53,382 nt of DNA, taken from an uncultured Burkholderiales bacterium (GTDB lineage Bacteria; Pseudomonadota; Gammaproteobacteria; Burkholderiales; Burkholderiaceae_C). The notes beneath the pieces are model-generated. The model searched no databases. It was not told the DNA's origin and saw only the letters and a program-made list of their open reading frames with translations. Below are positions 1-9,411 of the stretch, piece after piece. Position numbers and translations under genes: made by a program. The stretch spans positions 1 through 53,382 of the forward strand of contig CAITHK010000013.1 of assembly GCA_903892175.1 (NCBI GenBank), in the 5' to 3' direction. Numbering within the stretch: position 1 is the stretch's first letter; the number at the start of each line of letters is the position of its first letter.

Positions 1-1798
1 CCGACAACAGCCACACCGACAGGCCCATGTGCTGCAGAGCTTGAACGGTTGAAGCCGCGTCAGCACGCACATCTTCCGACATCTGCCAACTTGCCAACCA
101 CTGGCTGTGTCGGCACAAATGCACTTGTGCCGCTTGTGCAAACTCAGGCACGCTCGCACCCCATTCGGCACAGAATGCACGCGAACCCAACCGCAGCGGC
201 TCTTGGAGTTGCCCCTCCAGCCCAAGGCCAATCGTCTCGTGTACATCATTTGCGACGCATGATTCCAATCGCTGTGCCTCATGCGCGGCAACCAACACGC
301 GTGACAACGGATGCAAAGAATTCGCGCCCAAAGCTGCTGCACACGCCAGCGCCCAGTCTTGGGTCACACCCTCTTGAACAAACACTTGGGTGATGCGCTG
401 CGCATCCCGTGTGAGCGTGCCTGTCTTGTCAAAAATCACGGTGTCCACTTGGGCCAGTGCTTCCAATGACTGCAAATGGCGCACCAACACCCCAAGGCGC
501 GCCAGAGCGCCAGCAGCGGCCAGCATGGCCGCGGGCGTTGCCAAGGACAAAGCGCACGGACACGTCACCACCAACACGGCCACCGCCACCATCAAGGCAT
601 GCGCAGGGTTGCTGGGCCACCACCAAGCGCCAGCCAAGGCGGCCATGACCAGCACCCCGGCCAAAAAAGGTTTGGCCACACGGTCGGCCAATTGCGCAAG
701 CCGCGGCTTGTGCAGCGACGCGTTCTCCATCAACGCCAAGATCTTGGAGAACTGGGTGTCTTCGCCCACGTGGGTGACGCGAACCAACACTGGCGCCAAC
801 AGGTTGTGACTGCCCGCCACCACCTGCTGACCTACACCACGGGACTGTGGTCGAGACTCGCCGGTCAACAAGGCTTCATCGGCCAGGGTTTGCCCGTCCA
901 GAATGATGCCGTCCGATGGAAAGCTCTCAGACGGCAACACGCGGATCACGTCATCGGGCATCAAACGGCGCACGGCCACACGCTCGAACGAGCCATCCCC
1001 CAACTGGCGCAACACACTGTCGGGCAATCGGTTCATCAACGCCTCAAGGGCTCCGGCGGTTTGATCACGCACGCGCAATTCCAGCCAACGTCCGGTCAGC
1101 AAGAAGAACACAAACATGGTGAGTGAATCAAAGTACACATCGCCGCCAAACATGCCGCTGGGCTCGAACGTGGCGGCCGAGCTGAGTGCAAACGTGATGG
1201 CCATCCCCAAGGCCACCGGCAAATCCATGCTGATGCGGCGCCACCGAATGTCTCGCAAAGCGGCGCTGAAAAAAGGCCCACACGAAAAAAACACCACCGG
1301 CAAGGTGAGCACCCAGGATGCCCAGCGCAAGAGCTGCACCATGTCGGGCGTGATGTCGCCCTCGCCCGCCACATACGCCGGGTAGGCATACATCATGACC
1401 TGCATCATGCAAAACCCTGCGACCAACCAACGCCACAGTGCGCGACGCGTTTCTTCTTGCCGGGTTTGACGCAAGCTGCTGTCGGCCGCAGGCAAGGCGC
1501 CGTAGCCCACATCGGCAATGGCTTGCACCCAGACTGAGGGCTTGACCAACGACTCTGACCACACCACCTTGGCCCGGTGGGTGGCTGCGTTCACCTCTGC
1601 CGAGCGCACACCTGGCACGGCCAACAACGCGGCCTCGACGGTGAAAGCACAGGCTGCGCAGTGCATGCCCTGAATCACCACCTGCGAATCCCACACCGTG
1701 TCTTGCGACAGCGAGGCTGAGTTCGGGTGCGGCTGGCTGAAACGCAACCACTCCTGGGGGTCGTCAAGCAATGTGGCGGGAGATGGATCAACTGACAT
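1..1798 (-). CDS. Heavy-metal (copper-type) translocating P-type ATPase, CcoI/CopA-like; 3' end lies outside the window
   Basis: Reverse-strand translation from ATG at 1798 gives MSVDPSPATLLDDPQEWLRFSQPHPNS..., with GMHCAACAFT metal-binding motif, CPCALSLATPAAM and DKTGTLT. It has no stop in the window, so it is missing from the ORF track. Confidence 0.9.
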   Translation of the reverse strand, partial: MSVDPSPATLLDDPQEWLRFSQPHPNSASLSQDTVWDSQVVIQGMHCAACAFTVEAALLAVPGVRSAEVNAATHRAKVVWSESLVKPSVWVQAIADVGYGALPAADSSLRQTRQEETRRALWRWLVAGFCMMQVMMYAYPAYVAGEGDITPDMVQLLRWASWVLTLPVVFFSCGPFFSAALRDIRWRRISMDLPVALGMAITFALSSAATFEPSGMFGGDVYFDSLTMFVFFLLTGRWLELRVRDQTAGALEALMNRLPDSVLRQLGDGSFERVAVRRLMPDDVIRVLPSESFPSDGIILDGQTLADEALLTGESRPQSRGVGQQVVAGSHNLLAPVLVRVTHVGEDTQFSKILALMENASLHKPRLAQLADRVAKPFLAGVLVMAALAGAWWWPSNPAHALMVAVAVLVVTCPCALSLATPAAMLAAAGALARLGVLVRHLQSLEALAQVDTVIFDKTGTLTRDAQRITQVFVQEGVTQDWALACAAALGANSLHPLSRVLVAAHEAQRLESCVANDVHETIGLGLEGQLQEPLRLGSRAFCAEWGASVPEFAQAAQVHLCRHSQWLASWQMSEDVRADAASTVQALQHMGLSVWLLS

Positions 1799-1834
1799 AA
1801 GTGCGCCAGCGTAGCGGGTTTGCTTGACGTGCAG

Positions 1835-1848
1835 TTGACATGCGTCAA
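1835..1848. promoter_or_regulatory. Candidate FNR/ANR-type binding site TTGACATGCGTCAA
   Basis: Inverted repeat TTGAC-N4-GTCAA in the divergent intergenic region between the copper ATPase and uspA. Confidence 0.6.
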
Positions 1849-1905
1849 ATGCAAGCTGTGCAAGTGCGTTAAGCTTACCCCTGTCTATAACGAAGGAGCA
1901 TTTGT

Positions 1906-2349
1906 ATGTACAAACGAATTTTGGTCGCCACCGATGGTTCCACCCTGTCAAAAAAAGCCATCAGCAGCGCCATTGATTTGGCAGCTTTGAGTGGCGCCGA
2001 GCTGGTGGCTGTGAAAATCACCCCACGTTATCCACAAAGCTACTTCGAAGGTTCTTTGCCTTTGAGCCCCACCGAAGTTTCCAAAATTGAAACCACGTGG
2101 ACCGACAACGCGCAAAAGTTGTTGGACGGCGTGGTCAAGGCGGCCAAAGCCAAAGGTGTCACCGCCAAAGGCGTGGTTGTCAAATCTGACATCGTGTCAG
2201 ACGCCTTGATCGCTGCCAGCAAAAAACACAAAGCCGACTTGATCGTCATGGCCTCGCATGGTCGTCGCGGCATCAAGCGTTTGTTGTTGGGCAGCGAAAC
2301 ACAACAAGTGCTCACCCATTCCACCATTCCTGTGCTGGTGCTGCGCTGA
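1906..2349 (+). CDS. Universal stress protein (UspA family)
   Basis: MYKRILVATDGSTLSKKAI... with C-terminal MASHGRRGIKRLLLGSETQQVLTHSTIPVLVLR. Confidence 0.95.
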   Translation: MYKRILVATDGSTLSKKAISSAIDLAALSGAELVAVKITPRYPQSYFEGSLPLSPTEVSKIETTWTDNAQKLLDGVVKAAKAKGVTAKGVVVKSDIVSDALIAASKKHKADLIVMASHGRRGIKRLLLGSETQQVLTHSTIPVLVLR

Positions 2350-2367
2350 GTACTTCGGCCCGTCAAC

Positions 2368-2396
2368 AAAAAGGCCAGAGTGATCTGGCCTTTTTT
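2368..2396. terminator. Rho-independent terminator, probably bidirectional (uspA / flavin oxidoreductase)
   Basis: AAAAAGGCCAGAGTGATCTGGCCTTTTTT: GGCCAGA/TCTGGCC stem flanked by A and T tracts. Confidence 0.85.
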
Positions 2397-2420
2397 GTGG
2401 GCGCCAAGGGCTGACCTGCT

Positions 2421-3374
2421 TCAGGCCGTGATGCGTGACTTGGCTTCTTGGTATTCGCGCTTCAAGCGCGCGACCAACTCAGCCGCTGGCACCACCGCCT
2501 TGACCGCCCCAATACCTTGCCCGCAACCCCAAATGTCTTTCCAAGCTTTGGATTTGTCGCCGCCAAAGTTCATCTGGCTGGCATCGCTCTCGGCGAGGTG
2601 CTCGGGGTCAAGCCCCGCGTTTCGAATGGATGGGGCCAAGTAGTTGCCGTGCACGCCGGTGAACAAGTTGCTGTACACAATGTCGTCTGAGTTGCTGTCG
2701 ACGATGCACTGCTTGTAGGCATCCGACGCACGGGCCTCTTGGGTTGCGATGAACGCCGACCCCACGTACGCAAAGTCAGCACCCATGGCCTGGGCCGCCA
2801 GCACGGCGCCACCGGTGGTAATGGCGCCACTCAAGGCCACGGGGCCATCGAACCATTCGCGTATTTCTTGAATCAGGGCAAACGGGCTCTTCACACCCGC
2901 GTGACCGCCAGCGCCAGCTGCCACGGCAACCAAACCGTCGGCACCTTTTTCAATCGCCTTCTTGGCGAACTTGTTGTTGATGATGTCATGCATCACCACG
3001 CCGCCATAGCTGTGCGCGGCAGCATTCACATCTTCACGCGCACCCAGTGAGGTGATGATGATGGGCACCTTGTACTTCACACACAAGGCCATGTCGTGTT
3101 CTAAGCGGTCGTTGCTTTTGTGCACGATTTGGTTGATGGCAAAGGGCGCCGCCGGCTGGTCGGGGTGGTCGCGGTTGTGTGCTGCCAAGGCCTCGGTGAT
3201 CTCGATCAACCATTCTTCCAATTGCTCAGCCGGTCGAGCGTTGAGCGCGGGCATCGACCCCACCACCCCTGCTTTGCACTGTGCAATCAACAACTGGGGG
3301 TTGCTGATGATGAACAAGGGCGACGCGATGACGGGGAAGCGAAGCTTGTGAAAAACAGCGGGCAAACGGGACAT
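2421..3374 (-). CDS. NAD(P)H-dependent flavin oxidoreductase / nitronate monooxygenase family
   Basis: MSRLPAVFHKLRFPVIASPLFIISNPQLLIAQCKAGVVGSMPALN... GADGLVAVAAGAGGHAG; nitronate monooxygenase-like. Confidence 0.85.
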   Translation of the reverse strand: MSRLPAVFHKLRFPVIASPLFIISNPQLLIAQCKAGVVGSMPALNARPAEQLEEWLIEITEALAAHNRDHPDQPAAPFAINQIVHKSNDRLEHDMALCVKYKVPIIITSLGAREDVNAAAHSYGGVVMHDIINNKFAKKAIEKGADGLVAVAAGAGGHAGVKSPFALIQEIREWFDGPVALSGAITTGGAVLAAQAMGADFAYVGSAFIATQEARASDAYKQCIVDSNSDDIVYSNLFTGVHGNYLAPSIRNAGLDPEHLAESDASQMNFGGDKSKAWKDIWGCGQGIGAVKAVVPAAELVARLKREYQEAKSRITA

Positions 3375-3448
3375 GGCAAGGACTCCATTGAGGGCGGGAA
3401 AAACAAGTGCCCTGCTGTGAAACTTAAAGTGACTTGGCTCGGCTGGAC

Positions 3449-5239
3449 TTAAAAAGCCTCAAGCGCCATGTCGGTCACGCTGTCGGCACCGTCCACGATG
3501 CTGTCGCGCAAGCCAGCGACCTGGGTCAAGATGTGGTCGGCGTAAAAACAGGCTGTGGTGATCTTGGCTTGCATGAAGGCCGCCTCCTCACCTCGGGCGA
3601 GGGCATCTTGAGCAACCAGCAAGGCACGCGCCAATTGCCAACCCGCCACCAAATTGCCCGTGAGCATGAGGTATGGCACGCTGCCTGCAAACACCGCATT
3701 GGGGTTGGTTTTGCTGCCCGCCACCACAAAGTCCACCACGTTCAAAAATGCTTCGCGGGCCGTTTTCAAACGCGCGGCCACGGCCACTGCATGGGCGCTG
3801 CCCTGCTCGATCAAGTCTGCCTCGGTGCGCGCAATTTGTGCGGCAATCCCCTTGGCGGTTTGGCCGCCATCACGCCCGGTTTTACGACCCACCAAGTCGT
3901 TGGCTTGGATGGCCGTGGTGCCTTCGTAAATGGTCAAAATTTTGGCGTCGCGGTAATACTGCGCCGCACCGGTTTCCTCAATGAAACCCATGCCCCCGTG
4001 CACTTGCACGCCCAGGCTGGTGACTTGCAAGCTCATCTCGGTGCTGAAACCTTTGACCAGGGGCACCAAGAATTCGTAGAACGCCAAATTGTCTTTGCGC
4101 GTGGCTGCATCGGGGTGGTGGTGCGACGCGTCATACGCGGCGGCCGCCACGGTGGCCATGGCTCGGCAACCCTCGGTGTAAGCACGCATGGTCATGAGCA
4201 TGCGGCGCACATCGGGGTGGTGAATGATGGGGGCACTGGTTTTCATGCTGCCGTCCACTGGGCGGCTTTGCACCCGGTCGCGGGCGAACTGCACGGCTTT
4301 TTGGTAAGCGCGTTCAGCAATCGAAATGCCTTGCACGCCCACCGCGTAGCGGGCCGCGTTCATCATGATGAACATGTACTCCAGGCCACGGTTTTCTTCG
4401 CCCACCAAGAAACCCACAGCGCCACCGTGATCGCCATACTGCAACACAGCCGTGGGGCTGGCTTTGATGCCCATCTTGTGCTCAATGCTCACGCAATGCA
4501 CATCGTTGCGTGCGCCCAACGAGCCATCGGCATTCACCATGAATTTGGGCACCACAAACAAGCTGATGCCCTTGACGCCCTCGGGTGCACCTTGCACGCG
4601 TGCCAACACCAAGTGGATGATGTTTTCGGCCATGTCGTGCTCACCGTAGGTGATGTAAATTTTGGTGCCAAACACCTTGTACGTGCCATCGGGCTGTGGC
4701 TCGGCACGGGTGCGCACGGCGGCCAAATCAGAGCCGGCTTGTGGCTCGGTCAAATTCATGGTGCCGGTCCACTGGCCTGACACCAAGCGCTCAAGGTAAG
4801 TGGCCTTCAAAGCGTCAGAGCCTGCCGTCAGCAACGCTTCAATCGCGCCATCGGTCAACATGGGGCACAAGGCAAAACTCATGTTGGCCGAGTTGAGCAT
4901 TTCGCCACAGGCCGCGCCAATGGTTTTGGGCAAGCCTTGGCCACCGTACTCAGCGGGGTGCTGCAAACTCTGCCAACCACCTTCGGTGAACTGCGCATAG
5001 GCCTGTTTGAATCCAGGCGTGGTGGTCACATGCCCGTCTTTGAAGTACGAAGGATTTTTGTCGCCCTCCCAGTTCAAAGGCACCAGCACCGACTCGTTCA
5101 ACTTGGCGCACTCTTCGAGCACCGCTTGGGCGGTTTGCATGCCCATGTCTTCAAAGGCAGGAATTTGCGCAATCTGATCTAGGCCAGCCAGATGTTGCAT
5201 GTTGAACAGCATGTCTTTGACGGGGGCGATGTAGCTCAC
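3449..5239 (-). CDS. Acyl-CoA dehydrogenase with C-terminal extension
   Basis: MSYIAPVKDMLFNMQHLAGL..., MNLTEPQAGSDLAAVRTRAEP, GGMGFIEETGAAQYYRDAKILTIYEGTTAIQANDL. Confidence 0.93.
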   Translation of the reverse strand: MSYIAPVKDMLFNMQHLAGLDQIAQIPAFEDMGMQTAQAVLEECAKLNESVLVPLNWEGDKNPSYFKDGHVTTTPGFKQAYAQFTEGGWQSLQHPAEYGGQGLPKTIGAACGEMLNSANMSFALCPMLTDGAIEALLTAGSDALKATYLERLVSGQWTGTMNLTEPQAGSDLAAVRTRAEPQPDGTYKVFGTKIYITYGEHDMAENIIHLVLARVQGAPEGVKGISLFVVPKFMVNADGSLGARNDVHCVSIEHKMGIKASPTAVLQYGDHGGAVGFLVGEENRGLEYMFIMMNAARYAVGVQGISIAERAYQKAVQFARDRVQSRPVDGSMKTSAPIIHHPDVRRMLMTMRAYTEGCRAMATVAAAAYDASHHHPDAATRKDNLAFYEFLVPLVKGFSTEMSLQVTSLGVQVHGGMGFIEETGAAQYYRDAKILTIYEGTTAIQANDLVGRKTGRDGGQTAKGIAAQIARTEADLIEQGSAHAVAVAARLKTAREAFLNVVDFVVAGSKTNPNAVFAGSVPYLMLTGNLVAGWQLARALLVAQDALARGEEAAFMQAKITTACFYADHILTQVAGLRDSIVDGADSVTDMALEAF

Positions 5240-5306
5240 GGTGTGTCTCCAAAAATCAGTGCAACAGAAAAAAAGGCACCCCAGTGGGTGCCTTGTGCCA
5301 CAGCGC

Positions 5307-6239
5307 TTAGAGCGCTGCCACCAACTCGGGCACGGCGACGAACAAGTCAGCCTCCAGGCCGAAGTCGGCCACGCTGAAGATCGGGGCCTCGGGGTCTTTG
5401 TTGATCGCCACGATCACTTTGCTGTCTTTCATACCCGCCAAGTGTTGAATGGCACCGCTGATGCCACACGCCACATACAACTGCGGCGCCACGATCTTGC
5501 CGGTTTGACCCACTTGCCAGTCGTTGGGCGCATACCCAGCGTCCACGGCTGCACGGCTGGCACCCAAGGCGGCACCCAGCTTGTCGGCCAGCGGCGTCAT
5601 GACTTCGTTGAACTTTTCGGCGCTGCCCAAGGCGCGGCCACCCGACACAATGATCTTGGCTGCCGTCAACTCAGGCCGGTCACTCTTGGTGACTTCACGG
5701 CCCACAAAGCTGCTTTGGCCCGAGTCGGCCACGGCCGCCACGCTGTCGGTGCTGGCGCAGCCACCGGTGGCGGCTGCCGCATCAAAGCCTGTGGTGCGTA
5801 CGGTGATCACCTTGGTGGCGTCTGTCGACTGCACGGTGGCCATGGCGTTGCCCGCATAAATGGGACGCTCAAACGTATCGGGGCTGTCCACGCGGGTGAT
5901 GTCACTGATTTGCCCCACATCCAACAGCGCGGCCACGCGGGGTGCCACGTTTTTGCCGCCTGCGGTGGCCGGAAACAAGATGTGGCTGTAGCTGGCTGCC
6001 ACGGCCAACACTTGAGCCGCCACGTTTTCTGCCAAGCCATCGGCCAAGGTGGCGCCATCGGCGTGCAGCACTTTGGCCACGCCCGCAATTTGGGTTGCTG
6101 CTGCTGCTGCGGCGGCGGCGTTGTGGCCGGCGACCAGCACATGCACGTCACCCCCCATGGCCAGGGCTGCGGTGACGGTGTTGAGGGTGGACGCCTTGAT
6201 GCTGGCGTTGTCGTGTTCTGCAATGACGAGAGATGTCAT
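5307..6239 (-). CDS. etfA: Electron transfer flavoprotein alpha subunit
   Basis: MTSLVIAEHDNASIKASTLN..., SGGRALGS, GQTGKIVAPQLYVACGISGAIQHLAGMKDSKVIVAINKDPEAPIF. Confidence 0.96.
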   Translation of the reverse strand: MTSLVIAEHDNASIKASTLNTVTAALAMGGDVHVLVAGHNAAAAAAAATQIAGVAKVLHADGATLADGLAENVAAQVLAVAASYSHILFPATAGGKNVAPRVAALLDVGQISDITRVDSPDTFERPIYAGNAMATVQSTDATKVITVRTTGFDAAAATGGCASTDSVAAVADSGQSSFVGREVTKSDRPELTAAKIIVSGGRALGSAEKFNEVMTPLADKLGAALGASRAAVDAGYAPNDWQVGQTGKIVAPQLYVACGISGAIQHLAGMKDSKVIVAINKDPEAPIFSVADFGLEADLFVAVPELVAAL

Positions 6240-6271
6240 GGTGTGTTGTCCTTGATCGGTTCTGCGTGAGC

Positions 6272-7021
6272 TTAGATAACTTTGGCGTCGTTTTTGAGCT
6301 TGTCCACCAGCGCGGCCACGTCGGCCACTTTGATGCCTGCGCTGCGCTTGGGCGGCTCGCTGACTTTCAAGGTCTTGATGCGCGGGGCCACATTGACGCC
6401 CAGGTCTTCAGGCTTGTAAACATCAAGCTGCTTTTTCTTGGCCTTCATGATGTTGGGCAAGGTCACGTAGCGGGGCTCGTTCAAGCGCAAGTCGGTGGTG
6501 ATCACCGCAGGCAGGCTGATGGACAGGGTTTCCAGGCCGCCGTCGACTTCGCGCGTGACTTGGGCTTTGCCATCGGCCACCACCACTTTGGAAGCGAAGG
6601 TGGCTTGGGGCAGATGCGCCAAGGCAGCGAGCATTTGTCCGGTTTGGTTGCAATCGTCGTCGATGGCTTGTTTGCCCAAGATGATGAGGCCGGGTTGCTC
6701 TTTGTCCACCAAGGCTTTGAGCAACTTGGCCACGGCCAGGGGCTGCAGCTCTTCGGCCGTCTCGACCAAGATGCCACGGTCAGCGCCAATGGCCATGGCC
6801 GTGCGCAGGGTTTCTTGGCATTGCGTCACGCCGCAAGACACCGCAATGACCTCGGTCACCACACCCGCCTCTTTGAGGCGCACCGCCTCTTCGATGGCGA
6901 TTTCGTCAAACGGGTTCATGCTCATCTTGACGTTGGCAATGTCCACGCCCGACTGGTCTGACTTGACCCGGACCTTGACGTTGTAGTCCACCACGCGTTT
7001 GACAGCGACCAATGCTTTCAT
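6272..7021 (-). CDS. etfB: Electron transfer flavoprotein beta subunit
   Basis: [51 protein letters not shown]... Confidence 0.96.
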   Translation of the reverse strand: MKALVAVKRVVDYNVKVRVKSDQSGVDIANVKMSMNPFDEIAIEEAVRLKEAGVVTEVIAVSCGVTQCQETLRTAMAIGADRGILVETAEELQPLAVAKLLKALVDKEQPGLIILGKQAIDDDCNQTGQMLAALAHLPQATFASKVVVADGKAQVTREVDGGLETLSISLPAVITTDLRLNEPRYVTLPNIMKAKKKQLDVYKPEDLGVNVAPRIKTLKVSEPPKRSAGIKVADVAALVDKLKNDAKVI

Positions 7022-7054
7022 GGGAAAAACTCCACGGTTGAATAGAAAAGAGAT

Positions 7055-7074
7055 TGACGTTTACGTAAACGTCA
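7055..7074. promoter_or_regulatory. 20-bp perfect palindrome upstream of etfBA, candidate operator
   Basis: TGACGTTTACGTAAACGTCA, 34 bp upstream of the etfB start codon. Confidence 0.7.
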
Positions 7075-7139
7075 CATTGTAAGGTTTTGCAGCGGTTTTT
7101 TAGAACGTTCGTGCTTTTTTCATTTTCGCCGAAAAAACC

Positions 7140-8375
7140 TCACCTGCGCATCACGACTTCCTGCGGGGTTTGGCCCAGGCCAATGTTGACGCTGCGCAAG
7201 GCGGACAGAACGGCCAAATTGACCCCTGAGCGCACAGGCGCTTGGCCACTGGATGGGTCATCCATCCAAAAGTTCAGCACGAAATGCAGGCCTTGAGGCG
7301 TCACTTCATGGAGCACAGCCGAAGGGCCGGGATCTGGCAACACCCGCGGCGCTCCCAGCGCAGCTTGGACCAACACAGCTTGCACCTGCACCGCATCGGC
7401 CTCCAGGCCCACCCAAAAATGGCAGGTCAGCAGCATGCGACTGTTTTCAAGCGACAGGTTCTCCACCCGCTGGGTGATGAGCAGTTCATTGGGCACGACC
7501 GACTCAATGCCATTGTTGGCCCGCAGCAAGGTGTAGCGGGTTTTGATGTCTGACACCGTGCCCTCAAACCCATCCACCCGTACATAGTCGCCAATCCGAA
7601 GCGATCGCTCAAGCAAGATGACAAACCCACTGACATAGTTGGCCGCCAACTTTTGCAAGCCAAACCCCAACCCCACCCCGAGCGCGCCGCCCAAGACCGA
7701 CAAGGCCGTGAGGTCAACGCCCAGCGTGGACAAGGCAAACAAAGCCCCCAGCACCATCAACAAAGCGCGCACCGCATTGGCCAGTACCCGGCGCATGGAC
7801 AAATCAGCCACCGCATGGCGCAAGACCCGTTGTTCCAGCGCAGCAGACATCCACAAGCTGAGCACCAACACCAAGCCGGACGTCAGCACCACTTGCAGCA
7901 CATGCAACACGGTGATGTGGGTTTTACCCCAGCTGATCTGAATGCCGTCTAACTCGTCGAGAACAGGGGAGATCCAGCCAGTGATCCACAGAACCGCCAA
8001 ACCCCAAGCCATCCACGAGACGATGCGTTCAATGGCGCGTGCGCCCGAAGAGTCTGGAAAAGCCGAAGCCAGCACACGGGCCATCAAGCGAATCAGCAAC
8101 AACGACACCAGCACCGGCACGGCCACTTTGAGCACCGGGACATGTTGGATTTTGAGCAAGCCCAACTTCAACAGCGAGGTGAAGACCAAGCCCAGTGCGG
8201 GAAACAACACCCCATCGACGATGCGACGGCCCAACAAGATCGAGTGCCCCGCAAAGCTGCGCCCCAACATGCGGGTGATCCACCAAGCCAGGCCCAAGCA
8301 GATGAGCAAACCGCCCAACTCCAAAACAATGGCGGGGTTTTGCAAGTCGCGCAAAAGTTCTTGCAAGTCGTTCAT
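7140..8375 (-). CDS. MscS-family mechanosensitive ion channel
   Basis: Start taken at MNDLQELLRDLQ; GVGLGFGLQKLAANYVSGFVILLERSLRIGDYVRVDGFEGTVSDIKTRYTLL is typical of MscS. Confidence 0.92.
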   Translation of the reverse strand: MNDLQELLRDLQNPAIVLELGGLLICLGLAWWITRMLGRSFAGHSILLGRRIVDGVLFPALGLVFTSLLKLGLLKIQHVPVLKVAVPVLVSLLLIRLMARVLASAFPDSSGARAIERIVSWMAWGLAVLWITGWISPVLDELDGIQISWGKTHITVLHVLQVVLTSGLVLVLSLWMSAALEQRVLRHAVADLSMRRVLANAVRALLMVLGALFALSTLGVDLTALSVLGGALGVGLGFGLQKLAANYVSGFVILLERSLRIGDYVRVDGFEGTVSDIKTRYTLLRANNGIESVVPNELLITQRVENLSLENSRMLLTCHFWVGLEADAVQVQAVLVQAALGAPRVLPDPGPSAVLHEVTPQGLHFVLNFWMDDPSSGQAPVRSGVNLAVLSALRSVNIGLGQTPQEVVMRR

Positions 8376-8385
8376 GGGTACGTCC

Positions 8386-9339
8386 TCAAATGTCGGCCAA
8401 GACGCGCAGGTGCGCCTCGACGCTGCGGCCCAAAGCACTCAAGCTGTAGCCGCCTTCCAAACAAGAGACGATGCGGCCCTTGGCATGGCGCAACGCAATG
8501 TGCCGGATGCGGTCGGTGATCCACGCATAGTCTTGCTCGACCAAGCCCATTTGACCCATGTCGTCTTCGCGGTGCGCATCAAAACCTGCGCTGATGAAGA
8601 CCATCTCTGGTTTGAACTCTTCAAGCCGTGGCACCCAATAGGTCTCGATCAATTCGCGCACATCCATGCCCTTGGTGTAGGCAGGCACGGGCAAATTCAA
8701 CATGTTGTGCGCGGGATGGTCTGTGCCCGAGTGGGGATAAAACGGGTGCTGAAAAAAACTCACCATCAACACCCGCTCATCGCCCGACAAGATGTCTTCG
8801 GTGCCGTTGCCGTGGTGCACGTCAAAGTCAACCACCGCCACACGCTTCAAACCATGGCGTTCCAGCGCGTATTTGGCAGCCACGGCCACGTTGTTGAAAA
8901 AACAAAAGCCCATGGCTTGCCGGGCGGTGGCATGGTGGCCCGGGGGACGGACCGCACAAAACGCATTTTCCAACTCACCGGCCAGCACGGCGTCAGTGGC
9001 CGCAATGGCTGCACCTGCGGCACGCAACGCCGCCTTCCACGTGTGGGCATTGAGGGCGGTGTCCGCATCCATGTGCGCATACGCGGGGCCACCCGCTTGC
9101 ATGTCTTCGACCAGTCGCTCCGATATGCCCCGCAAGGCAGCGATGTACATGCGGTCATGGGCCAGCTCAATGTCAGCCAACGGGGCTTCTGGCGCCTCCA
9201 GCTGCGTGAGCCCAATGTCCACGCCGCTGATGAGCAATCGGTCTTGGATGGCGCTGAGCCGTTCGGGGCACTCGGGGTGCCCCTCGCCCATTTCATGCTG
9301 CCAACACAGAGGGTGGGTGTAGTAACCAGTTTTACGCAT
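8386..9339 (-). CDS. Histone deacetylase-family protein (class II HDAC / acetylpolyamine amidohydrolase-like)
   Basis: MRKTGYYTHPLCWQHEMGEGHPECPERL..., RPPGHHA, GFCFFNNVAVAA, DFDVHHGNGTEDI, SAGFDAHREDDMG. Confidence 0.92.
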   Translation of the reverse strand: MRKTGYYTHPLCWQHEMGEGHPECPERLSAIQDRLLISGVDIGLTQLEAPEAPLADIELAHDRMYIAALRGISERLVEDMQAGGPAYAHMDADTALNAHTWKAALRAAGAAIAATDAVLAGELENAFCAVRPPGHHATARQAMGFCFFNNVAVAAKYALERHGLKRVAVVDFDVHHGNGTEDILSGDERVLMVSFFQHPFYPHSGTDHPAHNMLNLPVPAYTKGMDVRELIETYWVPRLEEFKPEMVFISAGFDAHREDDMGQMGLVEQDYAWITDRIRHIALRHAKGRIVSCLEGGYSLSALGRSVEAHLRVLADI

Positions 9340-9411
9340 GGTCTCTTGTCTTGTGAGGGTCTCGATCCAGCTTAACATGCGAGCCTTGCTGACGCTCCAC
9401 AAAGCCCCCGA

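Noticed and set aside
476-1126. 216-aa plus-strand ORF
   Set aside because: Antisense to the P-type ATPase, which is missing from the ORF track only because it has no stop in the window.
3434-4780. 448-aa plus-strand ORF
   Set aside because: Antisense to the acyl-CoA dehydrogenase; His/Gly/Ala-rich low-complexity translation typical of shadow ORFs in high-GC coding DNA.
5241-6269. 342-aa plus-strand ORF
   Set aside because: Antisense to etfA, no recognisable domain; shadow ORF.
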